Source: Nonomuraea wenchangensis
GTDB taxonomy: Bacteria > Actinomycetota > Actinomycetes > Streptosporangiales > Streptosporangiaceae
Reading direction: 5' to 3'
Length of the DNA: 64,000 nucleotides
Assembly (NCBI RefSeq): GCF_900111685.1
Contig: NZ_FOHX01000002.1
Coordinates: 62,001-126,000 of the forward strand
Below the pieces are notes generated by a model. That model had not been told where the DNA came from. It did no database searches and saw only the letters and a program-made list of their open reading frames with translations. This document shows, one piece after another, positions 7,897-15,868 of the stretch (position 1 is its first letter; each line of letters begins with the position of its first letter). A program made the position numbers and the translations under genes.

Positions 7897-9078
7897 ATGA
7901 CCGACTCCGCTGCCCCCGTCTCCGACCTGGACCTCTTCGACGACGAGGTGCTGGTCGACCCCTATCCGTCGTACGCGGCGCTGCGCGAGCTCGGCGCCGT
8001 CGTCCGCCTCCCGGCGAACGACGCCTACGCGCTCACCCGCTACGACGTGATCCGCGACGCCCTCGCCGACTGGGAGACCTTCTCCTCGGCCGGCGCCATC
8101 GGCTTCAACCCGATGGTCAACGAGGCCCTGACCGGCACGTCACTCTCCTCGGACCCGCCCGCGCACACCCGGCTGCGGGCGGCGCTGACCGCCAACCTGT
8201 CGCCGCGGGCGCTGCGCGGGCTGAAGGCCACCATCGAGGCCAAGGCGGACGCGCTCGTCGAGGAGCTGGTCGCCAAGGGCTCGTTCGAGGCCATCGACGC
8301 GCTGGCCCGCGCCCTGCCGCTGGAGATCGTCGCCGACCTCATCGGGTTCACCGGCCACGTCCGCGACAACATGCTGCGCTGGGGGCAGGCGGCGATGCAG
8401 GTCCTCGGGCCGATGAACCAGCGCACCGCGGAGAGCTTCCCGATCGCGGGCGAGCTGTACGCCTGGTGCTCGGCGGTCACCGCCGGCGACCTGACGCCCG
8501 GCTCCGTCGGACGCGGGATCTTCGAGGCCGAGGCCCGCGGCGAGATCCCGCCGGACACCGCCGGCCACATCATCCACCAGTACCTCGGCGCCGGCGTCGA
8601 CACCACAATCGCCTCCATCGGCAACATCGTCGCGCTCTTCGCCCGGCACCCCGACCAGCTCGCCCTGGTGCGGGAGAACCCGGCGCTGGTCCCGGCCGCG
8701 TTCAACGAGACGCTCCGTTTCTGGCCGCCGATCAACGCCTGGGGACGCCGCGCGACCCGGGACGTGGAGATCGACGGCGTCCTGATCCCGAAGGGCGCGA
8801 AGGTCGCGGTCCTGCTCGGCGCCGGCAACCGGGACCCGCGCCACTACCCCGACCCCGACGCGTTCCTGGTCGAGCGCAACCCGATCGACCACCTGTCGTT
8901 CGGCTACGGTCCGCACGGCTGCGCCGGTCAGGGACTCGCCCGGCTGGAGGCGCACGCGGTCATCACGTCCCTGTCCCGCCGCGTCGAACGGCTCGTCGTC
9001 GGCCCCGAGGTGCGGGTGCCGAGCAACGTCACCCGGAGCATCGAAGAGCTCCCCGTCCTGGAAGTGTTCCCCGCATGA
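7897..9078 (+). CDS. Cytochrome P450 monooxygenase (class I)
   Basis: Soluble bacterial P450 of 393 residues. Motifs: I-helix G-A-G-V-D-T-T near 231, E-T-L-R (ExxR) near 270, and the haem loop F-G-Y-G-P-H-G-C-A-G-Q-G with the axial Cys near 341. The ATG at 7897 follows GAGGTGAG; the open frame continues upstream to 7819 without a better site. The stop overlaps the ferredoxin ATG (ATGA) and the reductase follows, so this is a complete electron chain. Overall pattern recalls CYP199-like enzymes acting on aromatic acids, but the substrate is not determinable from sequence alone. Confidence 0.93.
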   Translation: MTDSAAPVSDLDLFDDEVLVDPYPSYAALRELGAVVRLPANDAYALTRYDVIRDALADWETFSSAGAIGFNPMVNEALTGTSLSSDPPAHTRLRAALTANLSPRALRGLKATIEAKADALVEELVAKGSFEAIDALARALPLEIVADLIGFTGHVRDNMLRWGQAAMQVLGPMNQRTAESFPIAGELYAWCSAVTAGDLTPGSVGRGIFEAEARGEIPPDTAGHIIHQYLGAGVDTTIASIGNIVALFARHPDQLALVRENPALVPAAFNETLRFWPPINAWGRRATRDVEIDGVLIPKGAKVAVLLGAGNRDPRHYPDPDAFLVERNPIDHLSFGYGPHGCAGQGLARLEAHAVITSLSRRVERLVVGPEVRVPSNVTRSIEELPVLEVFPA

Positions 9079-9263
9079 AGATCGTCCTGAACCGTCCCCG
9101 CTGCGAGGGTCACGGCCTCTGCGAGGAGGCCGCGCCCGCGCTCATGCACCTCGACGACGACGGCGAGCTGGTCCTGCACCAGGAGGAGATCGGCGACGCC
9201 GACGTCCCGCAGGCCCAGGCCGCCGTCCGGGTCTGCCCGGTCGCGGCCCTCCGCCTCACGTGA
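9075..9263 (+). CDS. 3Fe-4S ferredoxin partner of the P450
   Basis: 62-residue ferredoxin. Cluster ligands follow the short actinobacterial P450-partner pattern C-E-G-H-G-L-C at 10-16, with the final C-P in V-R-V-C-P-V-A-A-L. The middle position that is Cys in 4Fe-4S proteins is His here, as in mycobacterial and Rhodopseudomonas P450 ferredoxins, so a 3Fe-4S cluster is likely. ATGA overlap with the P450 and a 4-bp overlap with the reductase show coupled translation. Confidence 0.92.
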   Translation: MKIVLNRPRCEGHGLCEEAAPALMHLDDDGELVLHQEEIGDADVPQAQAAVRVCPVAALRLT

Positions 9264-9300
9264 ACGGGCCTCGCGTGAACGGGCCTCGCGTGAACGGGCC
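9260..9300 (+). repeat. 15-bp tandem repeat of the GTG start region
   Basis: GTGAACGGGCCTCGC occurs twice in tandem, and a third partial copy follows (GTGAACGGGCC). Each copy supplies an in-frame GTG start for the ferredoxin reductase. Confidence 0.85.
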
Positions 9301-10429
9301 GGTCAGGCGGGTCGTCGTCGTCGGCAACGGCGTCGCCGGGCTCACCGCGGCGGACGCCCTGCGCGACAGCGGCTACGACGGGGAGCTGACCGTCGTCGGC
9401 GACGAGCGGCATCCTGCCTACAGCCGCCCGGCGCTGTCGAAGGCGCTCCTGCTCGACGGCGACGACCTGTCGTCCCACGAGCTGCCGCCGGCCACGCACG
9501 GGGCGCACGAACTGCTCGGGGTCCGGGCCTCGGGGCTCGACCTGGAGCGCCGGCTCGTCAGGCTCGACGGCGGCGACGCGCTGCCGTACGACCGGCTGGT
9601 GATCGCCACCGGCTCCCGCGCCCGGCGGCTGACCGGGCTGCCCGACGAGCTCACCCTGCGCGGGCTGGACGACGCGCTGGCGCTGCGGGCGCGGCTAGCC
9701 GGGCGGCCGTCGGTCGTCGTGGTCGGCGGCGGCCCGCTCGGCATGGAGATCGCCTCCGGCTGCCTGGCGGCGGGCTGCCGGGTCACGCTCGTCTCCGACG
9801 GGGTGCCGTTGAGCGCGCAGCTGGGGCCGTACCTGGCGGGCGTCTTCGTCAGGGCCGCGCTGGAGCGCGGGCTGACCCTGCTCACGAACGGCGCCACGCA
9901 CGTCGAGGCGTCCGCCGGGCAGGCCCGCGTCCATCTCGGCGACGGGGAGGTCGTCGAGGCGGAGCTGCTGGTGTCGGCCGTCGGCGACGTCCCCAACACC
10001 GAATGGCTGGCCGGCACCGGCCTGGCCGACGGCGGCGGCGTCCTCCAGGTGGACGAGCGCGGACTGGTGCGCCCCGGCGTCGCGGCGGCCGGCGACCTGG
10101 CGGCGTTCCCGACCCCGTACGGGCGGCGCCGCGTCCCGCTGTGGAGCAGCGCGATCGAGCAGGCGAAGGTGGCCGGGGCCGCCCTCGTGCGCGGTGAGCA
10201 GACGCCGCCGCTGCGGTTCCAGCCGTACTTCTGGACCGAGCAGTTCGGGCTCAGCCTCAAGGCGGCGGGCGAGCTACCGGTGGCGGGAGAGCCGGCGTTC
10301 GTCGAGGGCGGGCCCGGCGGGCCGGCGCTGATGCGCTGGTCCCACGGCGACGGCCGCGGCGTGGCCGTGGCGCTGAACCACCGCGTCCCCATCCCGAAGC
10401 TGCGCCGGGTGAGCCAGGCCGCCGCATAG
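9260..10429 (+). CDS. FAD/NAD-dependent ferredoxin reductase
   Basis: Flavoprotein of 389 residues passing electrons from NAD(P)H to the ferredoxin. FAD-binding G-x-G-x-x-G is in V-V-V-V-G-N-G-V-A-G near 18; the NAD site is V-V-V-V-G-G-G-P-L-G near 155. The FAD O2-prime region is A-A-A-G-D-L-A, then the W-S-S-A-I-E-Q-A segment. The extreme N-terminus is a repeat M-N-G-P-R-V-N-G-P-R-V-N-G-P from three copies of a 15-bp unit, giving three in-frame GTG starts (9260, 9275, 9290). The first overlaps the ferredoxin stop. Confidence 0.9.
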   Translation: MNGPRVNGPRVNGPVRRVVVVGNGVAGLTAADALRDSGYDGELTVVGDERHPAYSRPALSKALLLDGDDLSSHELPPATHGAHELLGVRASGLDLERRLVRLDGGDALPYDRLVIATGSRARRLTGLPDELTLRGLDDALALRARLAGRPSVVVVGGGPLGMEIASGCLAAGCRVTLVSDGVPLSAQLGPYLAGVFVRAALERGLTLLTNGATHVEASAGQARVHLGDGEVVEAELLVSAVGDVPNTEWLAGTGLADGGGVLQVDERGLVRPGVAAAGDLAAFPTPYGRRRVPLWSSAIEQAKVAGAALVRGEQTPPLRFQPYFWTEQFGLSLKAAGELPVAGEPAFVEGGPGGPALMRWSHGDGRGVAVALNHRVPIPKLRRVSQAAA

Positions 10430-10440
10430 GATGCGTCGCG

Positions 10441-11364
10441 ATGAGCGACGACGACGACAGGGGCACCGCGGGCTCGGGGCTGGACCGGCTGGCGTCGGTC
10501 AACCTCAACCTGCTGGTGCCCCTGCTCGCGGTGCTGGAGGAGCGCTCGGTCACCAGGGCCGCCCAGCGGGTCGGCCTCTCCCAGTCGGCGATGAGCCACG
10601 CACTCGGCCGCCTGCGGCGGCTGCTCGGCGACGACCTGCTCGTCCGGCAGGGCAACGGCGTCACGCTGACCCCGCGCGCCGTGCAGCTCATCGCGCCGCT
10701 GCGGGCGACGCTCGAACAGGTCGCGGACGTGGTCAGGTTCCCCGTCTTCGACCCGGCGACGGACGGCCGGGTGATCACGGTCGCGATGACCACCAGCACG
10801 GCGTTCGTCCTCGGGGCGCGGCTGGCCCGCCTGGTGGCCGAGCGGGCGCCGAACGCGACGCTGCGCCTGCGTACGATCACCGTGCCGACCGAGTCCACCT
10901 ACACCGAGCACGGCGTGGACGTCGTCCTGGTGTCCGAGGCGATCGCCGCGCCGTACCCGCGTGAGCGGCTGTACGACGACCGCGGCGTGGTGGTGACCTC
11001 CGTGGACACGCCGCCGGAGTCGAGCGCGCTCGACCTGCTGTCCGCGCAGCCGCACGTGGTGGTGGACACCGAGCGGCGGGTCTTCCCCTACTCGGTGCTC
11101 GACGAGCACGGCGTCCCCTACCGGGTGGGGCTGCTGATCTCGGACTTCCTGCTCGTGCCCTACCTGGTGGGGCGGGCCGGCGGGGTGGCGCTGATGAGGT
11201 ACCGGGTGGCGCGCGAGATGAGCACGCTCGTGCCGCTGCGGATCGAGGAGTTCCCGTTCCCCATCCCCGGTCTGGGCATCGACATGGTGTGGAACCCGCG
11301 GCTCGGCGACCACCACTTCATGGCGTGGCTGCGGCAGCTGCTGTTCGACGCGGCGCGGGCCTGA
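10441..11364 (+). CDS. LysR-type regulator (NodD/LinR-like)
   Basis: Transcriptional regulator of 307 residues. The N-terminal winged HTH spans about 20-80 (S-V-T-R-A-A-Q-R-V-G-L-S-Q-S-A-M-S-H-A-L and R-L-R-R-L-L). A periplasmic-binding-type effector domain follows. The N-L-N-L-L-V-P-L-L lead-in is like NodD-type members that respond to aromatic compounds. It starts 11 bp after the ferredoxin reductase, same strand, so it probably controls the P450 unit or is co-transcribed with it. It converges on the TetR gene with 9 bp between stops. Confidence 0.88.
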   Translation: MSDDDDRGTAGSGLDRLASVNLNLLVPLLAVLEERSVTRAAQRVGLSQSAMSHALGRLRRLLGDDLLVRQGNGVTLTPRAVQLIAPLRATLEQVADVVRFPVFDPATDGRVITVAMTTSTAFVLGARLARLVAERAPNATLRLRTITVPTESTYTEHGVDVVLVSEAIAAPYPRERLYDDRGVVVTSVDTPPESSALDLLSAQPHVVVDTERRVFPYSVLDEHGVPYRVGLLISDFLLVPYLVGRAGGVALMRYRVAREMSTLVPLRIEEFPFPIPGLGIDMVWNPRLGDHHFMAWLRQLLFDAARA

Positions 11365-11373
11365 GCCGGGCCG

Positions 11374-11988
11374 TCAGCGGCGGCCGATCGTGCCGAGCCA
11401 GCTCTCGGTGAGCACGTCCAGCATCTCCTCGCGCTGGACGCCCCAGTGTCCCGCCACCCAGTGGCGCGCGACGTGGTCGAGCTCGGTGATGGCGATGACG
11501 CTGCGGAAGTGGCGGGTGGCGGCCGGGAACCGGTCCGCGCGGTTGAGTCCCTCCTCGACGTCGCCGATGGCCTCGTTGAGCCAGGCGCCGAGGAGCTCGC
11601 GGATCTCGGGGTCGACGGCGGCGGCCTCGAAGGCCGCCGTGGTGTAGGGGCGGATGACCGGCCAGCGCAGCGAGATCGCCGCGAGCCAGTCGCGGATCCG
11701 CTCCCTGGTGCCGTCCGCGACCACGGTGACCAGGTCGTGCGCGGTCGAGCCGTGCTCCGGTGAGGGGACGCGGCCGAGCTCGGCGTTGAGCCGCTCGGTG
11801 ATGAGCGCCTTCATCAGCTCGACCTTCGAGGGGAAGTAGGCGTAGAACGTCACCCTTGTCGTGCCCGCCGCCGAGGCGATGTCGTCGACCGTGGTGGCCG
11901 CGTAGCCCTTCGACACGAACAGCTCCAGGCCGGCGTCCAGCAGGAGCTTGCGTGTCATCTCCTTCTGTGCCTCACGAAGCCTCGCCAT
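11374..11988 (-). CDS. TetR-family repressor
   Basis: 204 residues. The TetR HTH is at about 10-55: A-G-L-E-L-F-V-S-K-G-Y, T-T-V-D-D-I-A-S-A-A-G, T-R-V-T-F-Y-A-Y-F-P-S-K. The C-terminal ligand domain is divergent. I take ATG 11988 because the fold begins right after it; an in-frame ATG lies six codons upstream. It faces the MFS gene across about 168 bp that contain an operator-like palindrome and a block repeated before the phosphotriesterase genes, so it is the best candidate regulator of the catabolic operon. Confidence 0.88.
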   Translation of the reverse strand: MARLREAQKEMTRKLLLDAGLELFVSKGYAATTVDDIASAAGTTRVTFYAYFPSKVELMKALITERLNAELGRVPSPEHGSTAHDLVTVVADGTRERIRDWLAAISLRWPVIRPYTTAAFEAAAVDPEIRELLGAWLNEAIGDVEEGLNRADRFPAATRHFRSVIAITELDHVARHWVAGHWGVQREEMLDVLTESWLGTIGRR

Positions 11989-12059
11989 GCGGCCAGCGTA
12001 GAGCACTCAGGCCGTGTTCCGTCCTCGGCGCCCATTTCGGATACGCGCTGCTCAAACTC

Positions 12060-12086
12060 TTGACGCCATGTTAAATCTTGTGCCAC
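12060..12086 (+). promoter_or_regulatory. Promoter/operator block A before the MFS gene
   Basis: The block starts TTGACGCC, continues with TGT-T-AAAT and ends TGTGCCAC. It matches 22 of 27 bases of the block at 13808-13834. TTGACG can serve as a -35 element; CACTTT 18 bases later is a weak -10. Confidence 0.55.
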
Positions 12087-12095
12087 TTTGCACAA
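12078..12095. promoter_or_regulatory. Palindromic operator candidate (TTGTGC-N6-GCACAA)
   Basis: Perfect 6-bp arms around a 6-bp spacer in the TetR/MFS divergent gap, overlapping the likely -10 region. The symmetry and position are typical of a TetR-family site. The equivalent place before the phosphotriesterase genes has only the core GTGACAC. Confidence 0.5.
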
Positions 12096-12156
12096 TCAAC
12101 GCGGTGATGCCGCTCACACCCCACCCCCCTCCCCTTTGACGAGGAAGACGACCGCC

Positions 12157-13770
12157 ATGACTCAGACCGCCGCGCGCAGGCAGGGGCACACCGCAACGGT
12201 GCTCGCCGGCTGCTTCGCCGTGCTCCTCGCGCAGGTGGCGTACTCGCTGCCCGGCGCGCTCAACGGCACCTTCCAGCAGGAGTTCCAGACCACCGGCGCC
12301 GAACTGGCCTGGATCACGGCCGCCTTCGCGATCCCCATGGTCGTCCTCGAACTGACCACCGGCGTGATCGGCGACCTGTTCGGCCGCAAGCGCCTGCTGC
12401 AGGCCGGCGCGGCGCTCACCGTCGCCGGCTCGGTCATCTGTTACCTCGCGGGAACGGTCCAAGTCCTGTGGATCGGCCAGGTCGTCGCCGGCGTCGGCGC
12501 GGCGATCCTGTACCCGATCTCGCTCGCCATGCTGGCCGCCGTGAGCACGTCGCAGGAGGCCAGGTCCAGGTCCATCGCGATGTGGGCGGGCTTCCTCTCG
12601 GCCGGCGCCGCGATCTCCCCGCTGATGGGCGGCTGGCTGGCGGCGGACGGCGGGTGGCGCACGTCGTACCTGGTGGTGATCGCCGCCTCGGTCGTCTCGA
12701 TCGCCATCACCCAGTTCGCCGCCGACTCCTCCGCGCCCGAGGGCCGCCGGCTGGACGTTCCCGGCCAGGTCACCCTGGCTCTCGGCCTGATCGCGCTGCT
12801 CTTCGCGGCCACCCAGGGCTCCGAGGCGGGCTTCGCCCGACCCGAGATCATCGGGGCCTTCGCCGCGAGCGTGGTGCTGCTCGGCGCGTTCGTCGTCATC
12901 GAGCTGCGGACCGAGGTCCCGCTGCTGCGCCTCACCATCTTCGCCAACCGCTCCTACGCGGTCGTGGCCGTCGCCACGGTCGTCGGCATGTTCGCCTTCC
13001 TCGCCACCTGCTACTCGATGAGCATCTGGCTCGGCGCCATCCAGCACCAGAGCGCGCTCAGGGTCGGGGTGCTGTTCCTGTTCATCCAGGGTCCCGCCTT
13101 CCTGCTGGTGCCGGTCGTCTCGCACCTGATCCGCAACGTCGCGCCGCGCTGGGTGCTCACCACCGGCTTCGCGCTCATCGCGGTCAGCGGCATCTGGTGC
13201 TCGACGTTCGACGTGCACGACCCGAGCTGGACCCGTTTCATGCTGCCGATGCTGGCCCTCGGCGTCGGCTTCGCGCTCACCGTCGGCTCGATCACGGCCG
13301 TGGCGATCAACGCGGTGCCGCTGCGGCTGGCGGGCATGGCCAGCGCCACCACCAACCTGCTGCGCGACTTCGGCTTCGCGCTCGGGCCCGTGCTCATCGC
13401 CGCGTTCGCGGTGAGCCGCGCGAACGGTGACCTGACGCAGGGCCTCGGCCCCGCGATCGCGGCCTCCGGGTTGAAGGCGCCGTACACGGAGGTCGCGGGC
13501 GGCCTGGCCCAGCAGGGCGGCGCGATGGCGGTCAACTCGATGCCGGTGGTGCCTGGCGCGGGCCCTGACCTGCCGCCGGTGCCCATGCCGGACAGCCTGC
13601 GCGTGCTGGCCTTCGAGTCCCTGGGCAACGCCTACAACGTCGCCTTCCTGGTCGCCGGGCTGTGCGCGGCCGTCGCCGCCGTCCTGACCCTGGCCGGGCT
13701 CTTCGGCTCCGGCCGGGCCGACGTCGAGGAGCACCTGGACGACGACGACCAGCTCATCGCCGCCACCTGA
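12157..13770 (+). CDS. MFS drug/metabolite exporter (EmrB/QacA, 14-TM)
   Basis: Major facilitator of 537 residues with about 14 hydrophobic helices, as in the DHA2 group. Motif A-like G-D-L-F-G-R-K-R-L-L follows helix two, and the motif C-like G-A-A-I-S-P-L-M-G-G in helix five marks an antiporter. The ATG at 12157 follows GAGGAAGA. It probably exports a substrate or a toxic intermediate of the pathway encoded downstream. It is first of eight rightward genes and lies opposite the TetR gene. Confidence 0.92.
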   Translation: MTQTAARRQGHTATVLAGCFAVLLAQVAYSLPGALNGTFQQEFQTTGAELAWITAAFAIPMVVLELTTGVIGDLFGRKRLLQAGAALTVAGSVICYLAGTVQVLWIGQVVAGVGAAILYPISLAMLAAVSTSQEARSRSIAMWAGFLSAGAAISPLMGGWLAADGGWRTSYLVVIAASVVSIAITQFAADSSAPEGRRLDVPGQVTLALGLIALLFAATQGSEAGFARPEIIGAFAASVVLLGAFVVIELRTEVPLLRLTIFANRSYAVVAVATVVGMFAFLATCYSMSIWLGAIQHQSALRVGVLFLFIQGPAFLLVPVVSHLIRNVAPRWVLTTGFALIAVSGIWCSTFDVHDPSWTRFMLPMLALGVGFALTVGSITAVAINAVPLRLAGMASATTNLLRDFGFALGPVLIAAFAVSRANGDLTQGLGPAIAASGLKAPYTEVAGGLAQQGGAMAVNSMPVVPGAGPDLPPVPMPDSLRVLAFESLGNAYNVAFLVAGLCAAVAAVLTLAGLFGSGRADVEEHLDDDDQLIAAT

Positions 13771-13787
13771 CGCCTCGACCAGAAGAA

Positions 13788-13822
13788 TTTACAGGGAGGA
13801 CATTTGCTTGACGCCCTGTAAA
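13788..13822. promoter_or_regulatory. Inverted repeat TTTACAGGG-N17-CCCTGTAAA
   Basis: Perfect 9-bp arms at 13788-13796 and 13814-13822 flank the TTGACG at 13808. Centre spacing of about 26 bp places both arms on roughly the same face of the helix. It could be a dimer-pair operator or form a hairpin after the MFS gene; no T-tract follows, so operator is favoured. Confidence 0.5.
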
Positions 13823-13834
13823 ATTATGTGACAC
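13808..13834 (+). promoter_or_regulatory. Promoter/operator block B before the phosphotriesterase genes
   Basis: TTGACGCC, then TGT-A-AAAT and TGTGACAC. Same order and spacing as block A (12060-12086), five mismatches in 27. It suggests that the downstream genes have their own promoter under the same regulator as the MFS gene. Confidence 0.55.
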
Positions 13835-13858
13835 GATCGCCAGCGAAAGGAAGTACCG

Positions 13859-14839
13859 GTGAAAGGTGCGCGAACTGCCATGAGCAGCACCGTCAACACC
13901 GTCCTCGGGCCCGTCCCCGCGGACGACCTCGGGGTCGTCGCGATCCACGAGGCCCTGCTGTCGGTGCTCCCGGGGGCGGAGCACGCCTTCGACATCACCA
14001 TCGACCGCGCCGAGATCTTCGAGATCCTGGCGCGGAAGCTGGCGGACTTCCGGGCGCACGGCGGCGGGACGATCGTCGACAGCACGGGCATGTTCCACGG
14101 CCGCGACCCGCGGCTGTACGAGGCGCTGTCCCGCTCGACCGGCGTGCACATCGTGGCGTCCACGGGCATGGGCCCGGAGAAGCTGCTCGGCGGCTACTTC
14201 CTCACCCCGCAGACCAACCCGCCGACGCCGTGGCCGGCCGAGAAGTTCGCCCGCCTCTTCACCCAGGAGGTCACCGAGGGCATGGTGGTCCCGCGCGTCG
14301 AGCGGCGGGCCGCCGCGGGCCTCGTGGCCACCGCCGCGACCCGCGAGGGCATGACCGCCACCGACGAGAGCCTGCTGCGCGGCGCGGCCCGCACCGCCCT
14401 CGCCACCGGCGTGCCGCTCTCCGTCCGCCACGGCGCCGACGCCGTGCACGACCTGGAGATCGTCCTGGACGAGAAGCTGCCGGCCGACCGCGTCGTCGTC
14501 GGCGGGCTCGACCGCGAGGACGCCCTCGCCGCCGGCGCCCCTCTGGAGATCGCCCGCCGCGGCGCGTACGTCGCACTCGACCACGTCGGCTCGGACGGGG
14601 GCGTCACCGACCAGGACCGCGCGGCCCTCGTGCTCGACCTCGTCGGTGCCGGGCACGGCGACCGTGTCCTGCTGTCGGCCAACGCCGTCGGCGTGGCCAA
14701 GGGCCACCCCGGCAACGACCTGCCGTTCAGCCACGTCCTGTCGGAGTTCGTCCCCCTGCTCACCGCGCGGGGCCTCGGCGACGAGGACGTCCGGCGCATC
14801 CTCGCCGGCAACCCCCGCGACCTGCTCTCGGTGCGCTGA
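13859..14839 (+). CDS. Degenerate phosphotriesterase-family protein (probable pseudoenzyme)
   Basis: A TIM-barrel amidohydrolase of 326 residues and a diverged paralogue of the next gene (shared V-N-T-V-L-G-P and G-G-G-T-x-V-D-x-T-G). Metal ligands are mostly lost. The H-E-H of the sister is H-E-A here; the carboxylated Lys (V-I-K-V) is L-V-A-T; the barrel His in L-T-H-L is replaced by V-R-H-G; the His in F-G-H-A is Gly; the last Asp (S-A-D-A) is Asn. Catalysis by the usual binuclear site looks impossible, so it may be regulatory or a partner subunit. GTG 13859 follows GAAAGGAA; ATG 13880 is an alternative. Confidence 0.85.
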   Translation: MKGARTAMSSTVNTVLGPVPADDLGVVAIHEALLSVLPGAEHAFDITIDRAEIFEILARKLADFRAHGGGTIVDSTGMFHGRDPRLYEALSRSTGVHIVASTGMGPEKLLGGYFLTPQTNPPTPWPAEKFARLFTQEVTEGMVVPRVERRAAAGLVATAATREGMTATDESLLRGAARTALATGVPLSVRHGADAVHDLEIVLDEKLPADRVVVGGLDREDALAAGAPLEIARRGAYVALDHVGSDGGVTDQDRAALVLDLVGAGHGDRVLLSANAVGVAKGHPGNDLPFSHVLSEFVPLLTARGLGDEDVRRILAGNPRDLLSVR

Positions 14840-14884
14840 CCGCCACCGGCGAGAGCCTTTCCGGACCTTCAAGAGGTGAGTTCT

Positions 14885-15850
14885 GTGACGAGAGTGAACA
14901 CCGTACTCGGGCCCATCCCGGCCGAGGAGCTGGGGATCGTGGCCATCCACGAGCACATCGGGTACGGCATGCCCGGCTCCGAGCTGGACAGCACGTGGTG
15001 GAAGTCCCCCGAGCAGCGTTACGCGGAGACCGTGCCGAAGCTGCGCGCGTTCCACGACCACAGCCGCGAGTACGGCGGCGGCACCTTCGTCGACGCCACC
15101 GGCATCTGCAACGGCCGCGACGTCGACTACTACCGGACGCTGTCGGCGAGGACCGGCGTGCACATCGTGGCCTGCACCGGCTTCGTCGGCGGCGACACCG
15201 CCCTGCCGTTCTTCGAGCGGGCGAGCGTCGACTACCTGACCCGGCAGTTCGCGCACGAGATCACCGTCGGCATCGGCGGCACCGGCGGCCGCGCGGGCGT
15301 CATCAAGGTCGGGGTGAGCCGCGGCGGACGCATGACCGAGCTGGACAAGCGCATCTACCGGGCCGCCGCCCGCGCCGCGCTGGAGACCGGCGTGCCGATC
15401 CTCACCCACCTGGCGATCGACGCCGAGACCGCCATCGCGATCTTCAACGAGGAGGGCCTGCCCCTCGACCGGGTGCTGTTCGGCCACGCCGACGACGGCG
15501 TGAACGCCGAGAAGACCCGCGACACCTGGATCGCCGAGCAGGGCGGCCGGGTCGGCTTCGACACCTTCGGCTACGAGACCGAGCTGCCCGACCCGCCGTT
15601 CTGGGCCCGCCCGCGCAGGGAGCGGCTCGACCACTTCCTCCGCTTCATCGGGCAGGGGCATCTGCGCAGGGTCCTCGCCTCGGCCGACGCCAACTGCAGC
15701 CCCCTGGGCTGGCCCGGCGTGAAGGGCCACACCGTCAACTACATCTTCGAGGACCTCATCCCCGACCTCCGGGCCGCCGGCCTCGACGAGCGCACGATCG
15801 CGACCGTCTTCGTCGACAACCCCGCGGATTTCCTGACCATCCAGACCTGA
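14885..15850 (+). CDS. Phosphotriesterase-family (amidohydrolase) lactonase/esterase
   Basis: Intact member of the PTE family, about 321 residues. Ligands visible: H-E-H in strand one, the Lys of V-I-K-V-G, His in I-L-T-H-L, His in L-F-G-H-A-D-D and Asp in L-A-S-A-D-A-N. Family members hydrolyse lactones, phosphotriesters or carboxyl esters. GTG 14885 lies five bases after AGAGGTGAG and is preferred to the GTG at 14876 inside that site. It follows the pseudoenzyme by 45 bp and precedes a flavin monooxygenase by 18 bp, so lactone or ester opening is a reasonable guess. Confidence 0.9.
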   Translation: MTRVNTVLGPIPAEELGIVAIHEHIGYGMPGSELDSTWWKSPEQRYAETVPKLRAFHDHSREYGGGTFVDATGICNGRDVDYYRTLSARTGVHIVACTGFVGGDTALPFFERASVDYLTRQFAHEITVGIGGTGGRAGVIKVGVSRGGRMTELDKRIYRAAARAALETGVPILTHLAIDAETAIAIFNEEGLPLDRVLFGHADDGVNAEKTRDTWIAEQGGRVGFDTFGYETELPDPPFWARPRRERLDHFLRFIGQGHLRRVLASADANCSPLGWPGVKGHTVNYIFEDLIPDLRAAGLDERTIATVFVDNPADFLTIQT

Positions 15851-15868
15851 GAACAGAGAACCGGGACC

